Origin: Closterium sp. Naga37s-1
Taxonomy: Eukaryota; Streptophyta; Zygnematophyceae; Desmidiales; Closteriaceae
NCBI GenBank assembly: GCA_947471745.1
Contig: CANJKZ010000783.1
Span: forward strand, 1,252,501 to 1,316,500
DNA: 64,000 nt
Direction of reading: 5' to 3'
Shown piece after piece: positions 24,401 through 39,400 of this stretch; within the stretch, counting starts at the first letter, position 1; each line of letters opens with the position of its first letter. Under the pieces are notes generated by a model that ran no database searches, was not told where the DNA came from, and saw only the letters and a program-made list of their open reading frames with translations. The position numbers were made by a program, and so were the translations under genes.

Positions 24401-27400
24401 TAAGCAGTGCTAATGGATGAAATGGCGACAATACAAAACAGACCGGCAGGCAGGGAACTATCAAAGGGACTCCCCACTCCCGTTGAAAAAGAGAAGCACA
24501 CAAAAAAAAAAAACATCGCGAGATGATGAGGATGATGCGAATCAACAATACCTGGACTGGGATGCCCAGGTGGTTCAATCTCTGTAGCAGAAGGCGGAAT
24601 TCCGACAGGAGCGCATCCACGTAGCTGAAGTGATTGGGAGGTGGGAGAAAGGGGGGGGGTTGGGCCAGGGGACAAATAAAGAGGGCGGGGGAAGGGCGTT
24701 GCTTGCAGGAGGCGGAACTCTGACAGCAGCGCATTTATGTAGCTGAAGTGATTGGGAGGTGGGATGGGCGGAGATTGGGTCAGGGGAAGAACAGAGAGGG
24801 AATAGAAGGACATTGCGAGACGCGAAACCCCGACAATAGTGCATCCGTGTAGTTGGTGTGCGGGATGGGAATGGAATGGAGGGAGGGATGGAGAATGCAT
24901 GCTGTATGTATGCTTTGATGAGAAAATGCATGCGGCATGACACAATAACGTACGGGCTGTGGTAGGACGTGACGTCGTGGGACTCCCATCTCCCTGCTGC
25001 GATCTTGTCTGCGTAACTGGAGAGGCAAAGGAGAAAAAACCGGGGACGGGAGTGAGGCAAGCACGGTGACTTTTGAGGCGCCTCAAAAGCCTATCTTGTC
25101 CGCGTAGCTGGGGAAGCCAGGGAGACAACACAGCGGACGGGAGTGTGAGGCAGGCAGCAAGCACGGTGAGTTGTGATTCAACCTAAAGCTTGTGACCGGT
25201 GAACTGAGAGCGTATGTTTTTTTAGAATTCTCAAAAGACGGGAGTGTGAGGCAGCAAGCACGGTGAACGGAGAGCAGCGGGGAAAAAAGACGAGAGGACA
25301 GCTTTAGACCAAAAATAACACCAACCAACCCATGGATGGAAATTGGGATTGGAAGGGCAGAAGGGGACTTTAAAACCTGCTCGAAAGCTTACCTGGTGAA
25401 GTTTTGAGGCGTCTCAAAACCTGCTAGCATGCTTACCTGGTAAAGTTGAAGAGCACAGCGATCGAGCAATTTTTGTGATGTCTCAAACTAGGTGCTTTCA
25501 AGACCTGTCAGAGAGCATACCTGGTGAAGTTGATGAGCAATCGAGCAGCTGTTCTCATCACATGCTCGCAGAGCTCTGGTACCACCTCCAGCTGAGAGGA
25601 GACGAGGAGAGATGACAGGAGGAGACATAGGAGGACGGATGGAGACATGCAATAGTTGAAAGGCTGTTCTCATCACATGCTCGCAGAGCTCTGGTACCAC
25701 CTCCAGCTGAGAGGAGACGAGGAGAGATGACAGGAGGAGACATGACAGGAGGAGACATGGGAGGACGGATGGAGACATGCAGGAGTTGAAAGGCTGTTCT
25801 CATCACATGCTCGCAGAGCTCTGGTACCACCTCCAGCTGAGAGGAGACGAGGAGAGATGACAGGAGGAGACATGACAGGAGGAGACATGGGAGGACGGAT
25901 GGAGACATGGGAGGACGGATGGAGACATGCAGGAGTTGAAAGGCTGTTCTCATCACATGCTCGCAGAGCTCTGGTACCACCTCCAGCTGAGAGGAGACGA
26001 TTTGACGGGAGGGAGAGATGTATGTGGGAGACAAAGACAAGCGGAGAGATGGGACACGAAAGAAACGCTGCTGTCATCACATGCTCACATAGCTCACCAG
26101 GAATATACCAACAATGCTATGAAATCTAGGAGTTTGGCAGTAGTATGAATAGTGACTCACAGTTTCGGAGGTGTAGAACTCAAAGAGTGGCCAGGGCACG
26201 TGTATCAGTTGTCATTCCCAGATTAGATACGAGCTAGAGAGTACTGTGAATGATGAGTAACTTACGGTTTCGGAGGTGTAGGACTCAAGGAGCGGCCACG
26301 AAGCCTTGGGCAGGTGGGAGAGGAAGCGTTGGCGTGCTGCCTGCACCACGTGGGAGAGCCATAGCAGCGACTCGATCGCCACACACCGCTCCTGGGGTTG
26401 GTGGGATGGTGGACAGAGAGGGTGAGGGGTGAGTGGGAGTGGGGTGAGGAGGGGGAGGGGGTGGATGGAAGGTGGGCTTGGTGACTTGGGAAGGTGCGAG
26501 AGGAAGCGCTGGCGTGCTGCCTGCACCACGTGGGAGAGCCATAGCAGCGACTCGATCGCCACACACCGCTCCTGGGGTTGGTGGGATGGTGGACAGAGAG
26601 GGTGAGGGGTGAGTGGGAGTGGGGTGAGGAGGGGGAGGGGGTGGATGGAAGGTGGGCTTGGTGACTTGGGAAGGTGCGAGAGGAAGCGCTGGCGTGCTGC
26701 CTGCACCACGTGGGAGAGCCATAGCAGCGACTCGATCGCCACACTCCGCTCCTGGGGTTGGTGGGATGGTGGACAGAGAGGGTGAGGGGTGAGTGGGAGT
26801 GGGGTGAGGAGGGGGAGGGGGTGGATGGAAGGTGGGCTTGGTGACTTGGGAAGGTGAGAGGAAGCGCTGTCGTGCTGCCTGCACCACGTGGGAGAGCCAT
26901 AGCAGCGACTCGATCGCCACACACCGCTCCTGGGGTTGGTGGGATGGTGGACAGAGAGGGTGAGGGGTGAGTGGGAGTGGGGTGAGGAGGGGGAGGGGGT
27001 GGATGGAAGGTGGGCTTGGTGACTTGGGAAGGTGCGAGAGGAAGCGCTGCCGTGCTGCCTGCACCACGTGGGAGAGCCATAGCAGCGACTCGATCGCCAC
27101 ACACCGCTCCTGGGGTTGGTGGGATGGTGGACAGAAAGGGTGAGGGGTGAGTGGGAGTGGGGTGAGGAGGGGGAGGGGGTGGATGGAAGGTGGGCTTGGT
27201 GACTTGGGAAGGTGAGAGGAAGCGCTGTCGTGCTGCCTGCACCACGTGGGAGAGCCATAGCAGCGACTCGATCGCCACACACCGCTCCTGGGGTTGGTGG
27301 GATGGTGGACAGAGAGGGTGAGGGGTGAGTGGGAGTGGGGTGAGGAGGGGGAGGGGGTGGATGGAAGGTGGGCTTGGTGACTTGGGAAGGTGAGAGGAAG

Positions 27401-30400
27401 CGCTGTCGTGCTGCCTGCACCACGTGGGAGAGCCATAGCAGCGACTCGATCGCCACACACCGCTCCTGGGGTTGGTGGGATGGTGGACAGAGAGGGTGAG
27501 GGGTGAGTGGGAGTGGGGTGAGGAGGGGGAGGGGGTGGATGGAAGGTGGGCTTGGTGACTTGGGAAGGTGCGAGAGGAAGCGCTGCCGTGCTGCCTGCAC
27601 CACGTGGGGGAGCCATAGCAGCGACTCGATCGCCACACACCGCTCCTGGGGTTGGTGGGATGGTGGACAGAGAGGGTGAGGGGTGAGTGGGAGTGGGGTG
27701 AGGAGGGGGAGGGGGTGGATGGAAGGTGGGCTTGGTGACTTGGGAAGGTGAGAGGAAGCGCTGTCGTGCTGCCTGCACCACGTGGGAGAGCCATAGCAGC
27801 GACTCGATCGCCACACACCGCTCCTGGGGTTGGTGGGATGGTGGACAGAGAGGGTGAGGGGTGAGTGGGAGTGGGGTGAGGAGGGGGAGGGGGTGGATGG
27901 AAGGTGGGCTTGGTGACTTGGGAAGGTGCGAGAGGAAGCGCTGCCGTGCTGCCTGCACCACGTGGGAGAGCCATAGCAGCGACTCGATCGCCACACACCG
28001 CTCCTGGGGTTGGTGGGATGGTGGACAGAAAGGGTGAGGGGTGAGTGGGAGTGGGGTGAGGAGGGGGAGGGGGTGGATGGAAGGTGGGCTTGGTGACTTG
28101 GGAAGGTGAGAGGAAGCGCTGTCGTGCTGCCTGCACCACGTGGGAGAGCCATAGCAGCGACTCGATCGCCACACACCGCTCCTGGGGTTGGTGGGATGGT
28201 GGACAGAGAGGGTGAGGGGTGAGTGGGAGTGGGGTGAGGAGGGGGAGGGGGTGGATGGAAGGTGGGCTTGGTGACTTGGGAAGGTGCGAGAGGAAGCGCT
28301 GTCGTGCTGCCTGCACCACGTGGGAGAGCCATAGCAGCGACTCGATCGCCACACACCGCTCCTGGGGTTGGTGGGATGGTGGACAGAGAGGGTGAGGGGT
28401 GAGTGGGAGTGGGGTGAGGAGGGGGAGGGGGTGGATGGAAGGTGGGCTTGGTGACTTGGGAAGGTGCGAGAGGAAGCGCTGCCGTGCTGCCTGCACCACG
28501 TGGGAGAGCCATAGCAGCGACTCGATCGCCACACACCGCTCCTGGGGTTGGTGGGATGGTGGACAGAGAGGGTGAGGGGTGAGTGGGAGTGGGGTGAGGA
28601 GGGGGAGGGGGTGGATGGAAGGTGGGCTTGGTGACTTGGGAAGGTGCGAGAGGAAGTGCTGTCGTGCTGCCTGCACCACGTGGGAGAGCCATAGCAGCGA
28701 TTCGATCGCCACACACCGCTCCTGGCATAGGTGGGAGACGGAGGACGAGAGGGGGCAGGAGTGAGTGGAAGGTGGGGTTGGTGTGTTCGATGGGAAGGCG
28801 CAATTGCGAAGCGCTGACGTGCTGCCTTCACTATGTGCGACAGCCATAGCAGCGGAGCGGATTGATCGCTACACTGCGCTCCTATGTTTGGCGGGGCACA
28901 CCCAGAAGGCGCAAGGGTGAGAAGGGAGGAGATGGCGTGGAGAGAGAGAGGAGAGAGCGGGTGTGAGTGAGAGCGAGGGTCAGGGTGGGAGAGATGGTGA
29001 GGGGTGAAAGGGGTGTGGCGTAGCGTAGCCTGGTAGGTGGAGAGCGTTGAATCGACACAAAGGTCATGGTTTGTGTCAAATTGAGTGTCATCATTTGAGG
29101 CAATTCGATTATCATATCATGTTTCGAGTCAACTGAAGAAAACTCACCCTGAGAGCATAGAAGTTGGAGGAGGAGATGAGCACCCTGGTGCCAGTTTCTT
29201 TGCACCGGCCTGGAACGAACCTGTTGTGTTGAATCACAACTCACCCTGAGAGCATAGAAGTTGGAGGAGGAGATGAGCACCCTGGTGCCAGTTTCTTTGC
29301 ACCGGCCTGGAACTAACCTGTTGTGTTGAATCACAACTCACCCTGAGAGCATAGAAGTTGGAGGAGGAGATGAGCACCCTGGTGCCAGTTTCTTTGAACC
29401 GGCCTGGAACTAACCTGTTGTGTTGAATCACAACTCACCCTGAGAGCATAGAAGTTGGAGGAGGAGATGAGCACCCTGGTGCCAGTTTCTTTGAACCGGC
29501 CTGGAACTAACCTGTTGTGTTGAATCACAACTCACCCTGAGAGCATAGAAGTTGGAGGAGGAGATGAGCACCCTGGTGCCAGTTTCTTTGCACCGGCCTG
29601 GAACTAACCTGTTGTGTTGAATCACAACTCACCCTGAGAGCATAGAAGTTGGAGGAGGAGATGAGCACCCTGGTGCCAGTCTTGCCATCAAACAGACTCG
29701 GCCGCACTGCCACACTCCCATTGCCTTCTCCACCACCCCTTGCAGCAGCACCACCCCTAGCACCAGCACCAGCACCTCTAGCCGCACCAGCAGCAGCACC
29801 AGCAGCAGATGCCCCTGTAGTTGATTCGAGAGAAGAGGCGGCAGCTGCAGCAGCAGCAGAAGCAGCAGCAGAGGCAGCAGCGGAGGCAGCAGCATCAGAG
29901 AAGGAGGGAGGAGAGAGAGGACGCAGGCCCATGGCTTCAAACTTGTGCAGGATCTTGGTGAGCACGGCACGGAGCTTGGGGGATAGCACTGTGTGGATAG
30001 AGGAGAGAAGGGAAGGGAAGGGAGAGGGGAAAACGGAGGGGGAAGTGAGATAGAAACGGGATAGTGGGAAGGAGAGGGCGCAGCCCCATGGCTTCAAACT
30101 TGTGCAGAATCTTGGTGAGCACGGCACGGAGCTTGGGGGATAGCACTGTGCCAGTAAAGGAGGAAGGAACAGAACAGATGCAGCGAGAGGAAAAAAGGGG
30201 GAGAAAGGAGTGAAGGGCGAACGGAGATGAGAAAGGAAGAGTGTGAAAGAGGGGGGGGGAGGCAACCCGATGGGAGTGTGAAAGAGTGGGCGCAGTGGGG
30301 ACTCACAGTGGGCGGCGGCAGGGTCGGCGGATCGCAGGGCAGCAAAGGCCTCCCGATGGCCGAAGATGCGGAATACTGTGATGAGATAGAGGTCGAATAG

Positions 30401-33400
30401 CTGCCACACGGACTGAGAGGGAGGCAGGGGGAGGGAGGGAAAGGGGAGACGGCCAGAAAGGGGAGGGGTGTGAGTAAAGGCCTCCCGATGGCCGAAGATG
30501 CGGAATACTGTGATGAGATAGAGGTCGAATAGCTGCCACACGGACTGAGAGCGAGGCAGGCGGAGGGAGGGAAAGGGGAGACGGCCAGAAAGGGGAGGGG
30601 TGTGAGTAAAGGCCTCCCGATGGCCGAAGATGCGGAATACTGTGATGAGATAGAGGTCGAATAGCTGCCACACGGACTGAGGGAGGGGAGACGGGGGTAA
30701 GGTAAGAGGTAAGGAGGGAAAAAAGGATATGAGTAGGTCCATTCAACGATAAAAGTACCTCCGCAGCCCACCTGTTTACTGATAACAAAACACAGTGATG
30801 AGTGTTTTTTGAGAATTCTCAAAAAACACTCGCTGCAATATGTTTCCCTCCCACGCAGCCCACCTGTTTACTGATAACAAAACACAGTGATGAGGTAGAG
30901 TAAGAATTGCTCGTTTTGAGAGGCCGGTCTCAGCACCACAAAACGATGCAACCAAGCTCACCCCAAAATGTGCTGCATGGCCCATTGCTCACCATGATGA
31001 CGTCAGCTGAGATGGGTCCGAGAGAGAACAGCAGCGTGACCTGATAGTCCATCAGCCTGCCGTGCGGGGTGGGGGAAAAGGAGGAGGGCAGAGTCAGGAG
31101 GGCAGAGTCAGGAGGGCAGAGTCAGGAGGGCAGAGTCAGGAGGGCAGCGTCAGGAGGGCAGAGTTAGGAGGGCAGAGTTAGGAGGGCGGCATGGGGAAGG
31201 CGGCACAGAAGGTATTGGGAGTTGCCAGAGAGAACAGCAGCGTGACCTGATAGTCCATCAGCCTGCCGTGCGGGAGAAGGAGGGTGGTAGGGGGAGGGCG
31301 GCAGGGGGAGGGCGGTGAGGGGAGGGGCGGCAAGGGAAGGGCAGCAAGGTGGGGGGCGGCATGAGGAGGGCAGCATGGGGAGGGCGGCAGCAGGGAGGGG
31401 GAGTGGGGAAGGAAGGGACTTGGGTGGAGATGGGTGCCATGGCACAGCAAGGCATGGCACGGCATAGTATGGCATGACATGACATAGCATGGCATGACTT
31501 GGCATGACATGGCATGGCATGGCATGGCATGGCATGACATGGCATGACATGGCATGGCACGGCACAGCATAACATGACACGAAAAAACAAGCCCACCTGA
31601 CAGCACCGAGAGCAGATGCAGTGGCAGCAAAGTCCTGCTCCTCCCCCTTCCCTGCCTTCCCACCTTTCCCTCCCTTCCCCCCCTTGCTCCCACCAGCACC
31701 CACCCCTCCGCCTCCCTCCTTCCCACTGCCAGCCCACCTCCTCCCCTGGCCCCCCAGCCTGCCATCGCTCTGTGAGCGGCCTAGTAGCGAGTCTGGCAAT
31801 AACGAGGATGGTGGTGCTGGGGAGTATATCCTCGTTGTCCCACTCCTCTGCACCCCTCCCCTCCCTCCTCCTCCTCCCTTCCCTATTCCTCCTCCGCCTC
31901 CTGACCCTCCTCCTTTTCCTCCCCCTTCCCCTCTTCCTCCTCTTCCTCCTCCTCGTCCCCCGCTCCTGCTTCTCTGCATGTTGCTGCTGCTCTTGCTGCT
32001 AGGCACTCCGTCTTTGCCTCTCTCTCCTCCTCTGCCTCCGCCTCTGCTCCCTCTCTCCTGCTCTCTCCCTCCCCCCTCCTCCCCCTCGCCATCCTCATCA
32101 ATATAATCAGCTAACAGCTCCTCACTCTCCTCCTCCTCTTCCTCTTCCTCCTCATCCTCCTCCTCCTCCTGCTCCACTCCTTCCCCTTCCTCTCGCGTCC
32201 TCAATAAACCGCTCTCAACCCCTCTCATGCCACTGCTGGCACCACTCACAGCAGCAGTGGGATCGCTACAAACAGCAGCAACACCGGAAGGGCTAACAGC
32301 GGCAACAACACCACCACCTCTGCTGTGGCTGTAGCTATTACTCTTCAAATCATACCCACTGCCCCAGCTACCACCGCCACCAGCATCACCACCAGCATCA
32401 GCAGAGCCAGTGGGAGTTGGGGCGGCATTTCTTGGAGCTACTCGCTCAGAGCTGTACTGCCGAAGCTCGTTCACCCCCTCTGCTGCACTTCCAAACCTAC
32501 CTACCCCATATCCACCTCCCCCAGAAGAAACCCCTGCTCCATATGCTCCTCCTGGGCTCTGATACGCTGAATGTGGACTCATCCTTCCCCTCTCTTGCTC
32601 CTTCTCCCTCTCCCTCTCTCGTTCCATATCCATGAATTTATCTCGCAGCATCTCCCGATCCCTCTCCCGTGCTCTCTCCCGCGCCACTCCCCCCATCCCC
32701 CCTTGCGACACCACCACCAACTCCCTCAGCATCCCCTGCGGCCCATCCCACCCCACTCCACCGCTGTTAACCCCTCTTGCTCCCCTTCCTCCCCCTCCGC
32801 CCGCTCCTCTCCCTCTCCCACTTGCTGCGTCCAGTTGCTCCCTCCCACCCCTCACATTCTCTACATTGAAAGGTTGGTCTAGTTGCATCCAGTGACTAAA
32901 ATCCCACACACGCCCTGCCTCCACACCTCCGTCCCTTCCCACCCCTCCCACACCCATTCCCACTCCTCCTGCTCCTCCCTCTCCTGCTCCTCCCGCTCCC
33001 CCCACACCTCCTCCTGCTCCTCCTCCCCCAGCAAGAGCAGAGTCGCTGGGACTCGAGGTGAGCATTTTGGCGGGCGAGCGGGCGAGCGTGGAGCGAGCGG
33101 AGATGAGACTTTGCACCTCGGGGGCTTGCTGGGAGGACGGGGGGAGGGGCTGCCATGTTTCCCTCTCCACCATCATCCGCAGCACCTGCCACAGGGTCGG
33201 GGGGAGCACGGGAAGATTGTTTTGAGACGTCTCAAAACACTTCTTCAATCACGGGGCTGCCATATTTCCCTCTCCACCACCATACGCAGCACCTGCCACA
33301 GGGTCGGGATGAGCACGGGAAGATTGGGCGAGACTTACGTATGCTGTGCCACACGGGGAAGCGAGGGTGGCGCGGGAGGAGATGAGATGGTGCCTCGGGG

Positions 33401-36400
33401 GCTTGCAGGGAGGAAGGAGAGAGCAAAAGCTACGTATTTCGTTCCACCATCGTACTCACTTACTTACACACACTCCCACTCACTCATTCCCTCATGCTGG
33501 TGGTGGCTGCAGAAGAACTGAGCTGACTCCTGAGTCGACTCAAAAGCCCACTCACTCATTCCCTCATGCTGGTGGTGGCTGCAGAAGAACTGAGCTGACT
33601 CCTGAGTCGACTCAAAAGCCCACTCACTCATTCCCTCATGCTGGTGGTGGCTGCAGAAGAACTGAGCTGACTCCTGAGTCGACTCAAAAGCCCACTCACT
33701 CATTCCCTCATGCTGGTGGTGGCTGCAGAAGAACTGAGCTGACTCCTGAGTCGACTCAAAAGCCCACTCACTCATTCCCTCATGCTGGTGGTGGCTGCAG
33801 AAGAACTGGTCACAAACATACTCGCACTCACACTCACTCCCTCACTCACCTTCAGTGCCTGCCGGTGGTAATTCCAAAAGAACTGGTCTACTGCCAAACC
33901 ATCGTGGCCCTTGAAATCCCAGACACAAAGATAGACACATATCCACACACTCACCCGCACAGTCACAAACATACTCACACTCACACTTTCTCCCTCACTC
34001 ACCTCCAGTGCCTGTCTGTGGTAGTTCCGAAAGAACTGGTCGCACTGCCGACCCATCTTGGCCCTCAGGCTCCCCGCCTCTGCTTGGGTGAACGCCTCCC
34101 CTGCCAGCACAAAATCCTCCACCAGACACAGGATCTGCGGTTGAGTGTGGGTAGGGAGGAGAGGAGGCAGACAAACCCAGAAGGTGAATGGTGAGTGTCT
34201 CGTGGCCCTAAGTCTCAGGCTCCCCGCCTCTGCTTGGGTGAACGCCTCCCCTGCCAGCACAAAATCCTCCACCAGACACAGGATCTGTAGGTGACGAGGG
34301 AGATTGAATAGGGCAACGAAAGGACGCAGAGGCATAAATGAGCTGAACATGTTGGTGGGTGCCGAGCCATCTTGGCCTTCAGTCAGGCTTCCTGTCTCCG
34401 CTTGGGTGAACGCCTCCCCTGCCAGCACAAACTCTTCAACCAGACAAAGAATCTGTAGGGGGGAGGTGGGGGTGATGGGAAAAGAAATAAAGAACACAAT
34501 TGAGATGCGGGAGGGTGAACGCCTACTCCCCGCAGGCTCCCTGCCTCCGCTTGGGTGAACGCCTCCCCTGCCAGCACAAACTCTTCGACCAGACAAAGAA
34601 TCTGTAGGGGATGTGAGGGTGGGTAGGGAGGCAGCAGAATCCAGAAGGTGAATGGTGAGTGCCTCTTGGCCCTAAGACTCAGGCTCCCAGCCTTTGCTTG
34701 AGTGAACGCCTCCCCTGCCAGCACAAACTCTTCGACCAGGCAGAGAACCTGCAGGGGATGTGATGTGAGGGAGGAATGGCATGCGGGAAGAATACACATG
34801 GGGCAGCAGCATTAAGCAGCAGGGGGTGAATGAATGGTAGTAGGTGCGTCTTGGCGCTACGACTCAGACTCCCCGCCCGGTTTTTGAGTCGACTCAAAAA
34901 CCAGATGTGATGTGAGGGAGGAATGGAATGCGGGAAGAATACACATGGGGCAGCAGCATTAAGCAGCAGGGGGTGAATGGTAGTAGGTGCGTCTTGGCGC
35001 TACGACTCAGACTCCCCGCCCCCGCTTGGGTGAAAGCTTCCCCTCCCTGCCAGCACAAACTCATCCAAGAGACAGAGGACTGTGTCCCCTTCCTCCCCGC
35101 CTCCGAGATGCCAGAACACACAGGAGGAGCGGACAGCAGAGCAGCCACTCTGCGAGAAGAAGCCAGCTCCCACACCGCCTTCCTGTATTGGCGAATCAGA
35201 AACAGAGATGTAGACAGAACAGAGGCACAAGCACGCACCTGCAAGAATTGCTCAGAAGTCCCGGAGCACACAGGAGGAGCAGACAGCAGAGCCGCCACCC
35301 TTCGAGCAGCCAGCTCCCACACCGTCTTCCTGCCCTTCTCTAGCGCGTCCCTATTGCTGCAAGATTCACTCTGAGTGAGAAAGAGAGGTATGGAAACAGA
35401 GGCACGCACCTGCAGGAACTGCTCCGAGGTGCCAGAGCACACAGGAGGAGCAGATAAAAGTGCAGCAACACGGCGAGCAGCCAGCTCCCACACCGTCTTC
35501 CGACCCTTCTCTAGCGCACCCCTCACTGCTGCTGCTGCCGCCTCCCGCACAGCTGGCGTCAGCTCACTGGCCGGCGACGGGACAACTGGCATCGGCTCAT
35601 TGGCTGCTGACGGCCCTGCAGCAGAGCTGGTTACACTGGCAGGTGTGGCAGCAGGGATAGCAGAAGCAGCAGTTGCAACAGAAGTAGACGAAGCAGCAGC
35701 ACCAGCAGCAGCAGCACCAGCAGCAGCAGCGGTAGCAGTAGCAGCAGTGGAACTATCAGTAACAGGCTCTTTCCCCTTGAGAGACCCTGCTAATGGCGTC
35801 ACCCTCTCCCCCGGCTCTCCCATCTCCAGCATGCTTCCACCTTCTCCTCCTCCTCCTCCTCCTCCTTCCTTTGCACCTCCTTTTCCACACCTCCTCTCTC
35901 CCGTCGCAGCTTCCATCCTGTCCACATCATCTTGCACGTCTTGCAGAAAGTCCCAATGCTCACCGCCACTACCACTAGCACCCACTACTCTATCACTGAA
36001 ACCATCACCACCACCACTGCCAGTGGGTGCTGCAGCACTGCTGGGTGCAACGCTGTTGCTGCCACCAGCACCACTGCTGCCACTGGCGCCAGGCGCAGCA
36101 GCAGCAGCAGCCTGTGCTGAGCTGGACTGTGCCTCCGCCGGGACGTCAAACACAACAGCCTGTGCAGCTGGCAAGCACAGCGAGTCTTCAAACCGGTCTG
36201 GGGCAGCTCTGCTCTCCCCACTCACCCTGCTCTCCCCACTCACCCTGCTCTCCCCACTCACCCTGCTCTCCCCACTCACCCTGCTCTCCCCACTCGCCTT
36301 GCTCTCACCACCACCCCTCTCTGCTGCACCCTTACTGCCAGTCTTGCTGCTGCTTGCACTCGCCGGGTCAAGCTTCGATGGCTGAGAGGAGGAGCGCGGA

Positions 36401-39400
36401 GGTGTGGATGGATTGGTGGGTTGGGCGATGGGGACCGCTGATGCAGTGCCTTGGGGTGCGCTTGAAGCAGCAGAGGGAGGAGCAGCGGAGGGAGGAGCAG
36501 CGGGAGGAGCAGCAGGAGGAGCAGCAGGAGGAGCAGTGGGAGGAGCAGCAGGAGGAGCAGTGGGAGGAGCAGCAGCGGATACCTGTGGAAAGAGCAGAGA
36601 GGACAACAAGCAGGATCACTGTTTTCTTAGGCAACACAATAACAAACTGATGCAGTACCTTGGGTGCGTATTCAATGAGCAAGAGGGGTGTAACACCTGG
36701 GTGTGTGTGGAAGAAAATGGAAGAGAAACAGCATGCACGGAAAATACATGTGTATGCTTTGGCAAATCAGCACAACATACATCCGAAGAACGAGTGGAGC
36801 TTTGCTTGCATATGCACAGCGTACCGTCTTGAGCAGGGGATGGTGAGCAGTCATCATGACGTGGTGAGAGCACATGAGCTCCATGGTTCGAATGAGGCAG
36901 AGGAAGAAGAAGCATTTACTTAACAGTGTAGCAATGCAGAAACTCATGCACTGAGTGGCTGGTTGATGCTTACCGTCTTCAGCAGCGGGTGATGCGCGCG
37001 GTCATCATGACGTGGTGCGAGCACATGAGCTCAAACGAGTGCTTACAGTGGGCAATGCTGCTTACTGTCTTAAGCAGCGGCTTGCAGCGGGCAACCGGTT
37101 GCCTCAACACTCACCGTCTTGAGCAGTGGATGGTGGGCAGTCATCATGACGTGGTGAGAGCACATGAGCTCAAACACGAGCTCCATGGTTCGAATGAGGC
37201 AGAGGAAGAAGAAGCGATCCGACAGCTGCCCGCACAGCTCACTGTATGCCATTCTGTTGGTGAGAGCAGGGGGGCAGGGATACACGTTGCAGGTGGAATG
37301 GACGGATGACATGTCTACAAGGAGAAGGAACGATCCTGTTGCAGGGGAGAGCGTCCAAATCATGAACACTGCTTTGCACATACGGGCATGCCTTGTGCAG
37401 AATGGATTTAGAAAAGGAAGCAAGCAGCAGGCAGCAGGCAGCAGGCAGCATACCTGCTTCTTCTGGCATCGTCTTCTGTGCTTCCCTGCACAAGCACAAC
37501 AAGGAGGCAGGCATGACGACGGTATGTGAGCAATGTGATTATAAATCTGTTTTGAGACGTCCCAAAGCATTACAACGGTCGGTGTGTGAGCAATGAGGCA
37601 AAGGGTGACCACCAATCAGCAGTCTGTTGTTTAGGAGTCCCCGAAATAGATATGCGAGCAATAATAAGCTAATGGGTGACACGACTGATGCCGTACGTTT
37701 CAGCAGCGACAAGCATGCACTCGGACACTCCCACATATGCATACATGTTGCTTGCCACTGCCTAATACCCTGACACCCACCCACCTGCTCTACGAACTGC
37801 AGCAGGATATCGTAGGTCTCAGACACCACAGCCTGGGAGAAGAAGTTATGCACCTTCTCTCACACACTCTTACACACCCACGCACACACCGTTTGCCACT
37901 GCCAAGCACCCTCCCACCACACCCACCTGCTCTACGAACTGCAGCAGGATGTCATAGGTCTCGGACGCCACTGCCTGGGAGAAGAAGTTGTGCACCTTCT
38001 CTCACACACTCGTACACACCCACCCAATTACCCACCCAACCACCCATCCACCTACCCTCCTCCCCTTACCTGCTCCACGAACTGCAGCAGGATGTCATAG
38101 GTCTCGGACACCACTGCCTGGGAGAAGAAGTTGTGCACCTTCTCTGCCAGGGCGGGCAGCCCGTTCATCACTGCATATGAATCCAGCACCTGCAGGGTGC
38201 AGAGAGAGGGAGGCGAGAGTGCATAAGGACAAGGGAAGTATCATCACTCAGCTACAGAAGCAAATCACACACCTTCCCTGCCAGAGCTGGCTGGCTGGCA
38301 GCCTGCAGGTAGCAGCCGCAAGAGACTATAGTTAAGTTAGGTGGTGAAGGGGCGACTGACCGTGGCGTAGGCGGTGGGGTTGTAGCGGCGGCAGACTGTG
38401 AAGAGAATGGCGTCCACCTCATCCACCACCCGTGCCAGCCAGCCCTGGAGTGCATTGGAGCGCAATGGGGTGTAACGGGGTGCAACGGGGTGCAACGGGG
38501 TGCAACGGGGTGCAACAGGGTGCAACGGGGTGCAACGGGGTGCAACAGGGTGCAACGGGGTGCAACGGGGTGCATTGGAGAGCACGGTACAATGAAGAGA
38601 ATGGCGTCCACCTCATCCACCACCCGTGCCAGCCAGCCCTGGAGTGCAATGGAGCGCAATGGGGTGTAACGGGGTGCAACGGGGTGCAACGGGGTGCAAC
38701 GGGGTGCAACGGGGTGCAACGGGGTGCAACGGGGTGCAACAGGGTGCAACGGGGTGCAACAGGGTGCATTGGAGAGCACGGTACAATGAAGAGAATGGCG
38801 TCCACCTCATCCACCACCCGTGCCAGCCAGCCCTGGAGTGCAATGGGGTGCAACGGGGTGCAACGGGGTGCAACGGGGTGCATTAAAGAGCACGGTACAG
38901 TGAAGAGAATGGCGTCCACTTCATCCACCACCCGCGCCAGCCAGCCCTGGAGGGGTGGAGTGGGGTGCAGTGGTTTGCAATGGAGGGCATGGCACAATGA
39001 AGAGAATGGCGTCCACCTTGTCCACCACCCGCGCCAGCCAGCCCTAGAGTGCATTGGAGTGCAACGGGGTGCAACGGGATGCAACGGGGTGCAACGGGGT
39101 GCATTAAAGAGCACGGTACAATGAAGAGAATGGCGTCCACCTCGTCCACCACCCGCGCCAGCCAGCCCTGGAGGGGTGGAGTGGGGTGCAGTGGTTTGCA
39201 ATGGAGGGCATGGCACAATGAAGAGAATGGCGTCTACCTCGTCCACCACCCGCGCAAGCCAGCCCTAGAGTGGAGCCGGCCGGTGGAGTGGTGTGGTGGG
39301 GTAGGGTGGGATATGGTGGGATGGATACGGCACATCAAAATACAAGGCAATGTAGTGAAGAGAATGGCGTCCACTCATCCACCACCTGCGCCAGCCAGCC

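Noticed and set aside
26212-28847. Three ~850-860 residue minus-strand frames rich in Pro/Ser/His
   Set aside because: They are the three readings of the 178-180 bp intron array; only the first ~126 bases of one unit are a true exon.
29146-29632. CRISPR-like regular repeats (97-bp and 72-bp arrays)
   Set aside because: The whole unit is repeated without unique spacers, and the units are exon-intron fragments in a eukaryotic gene.
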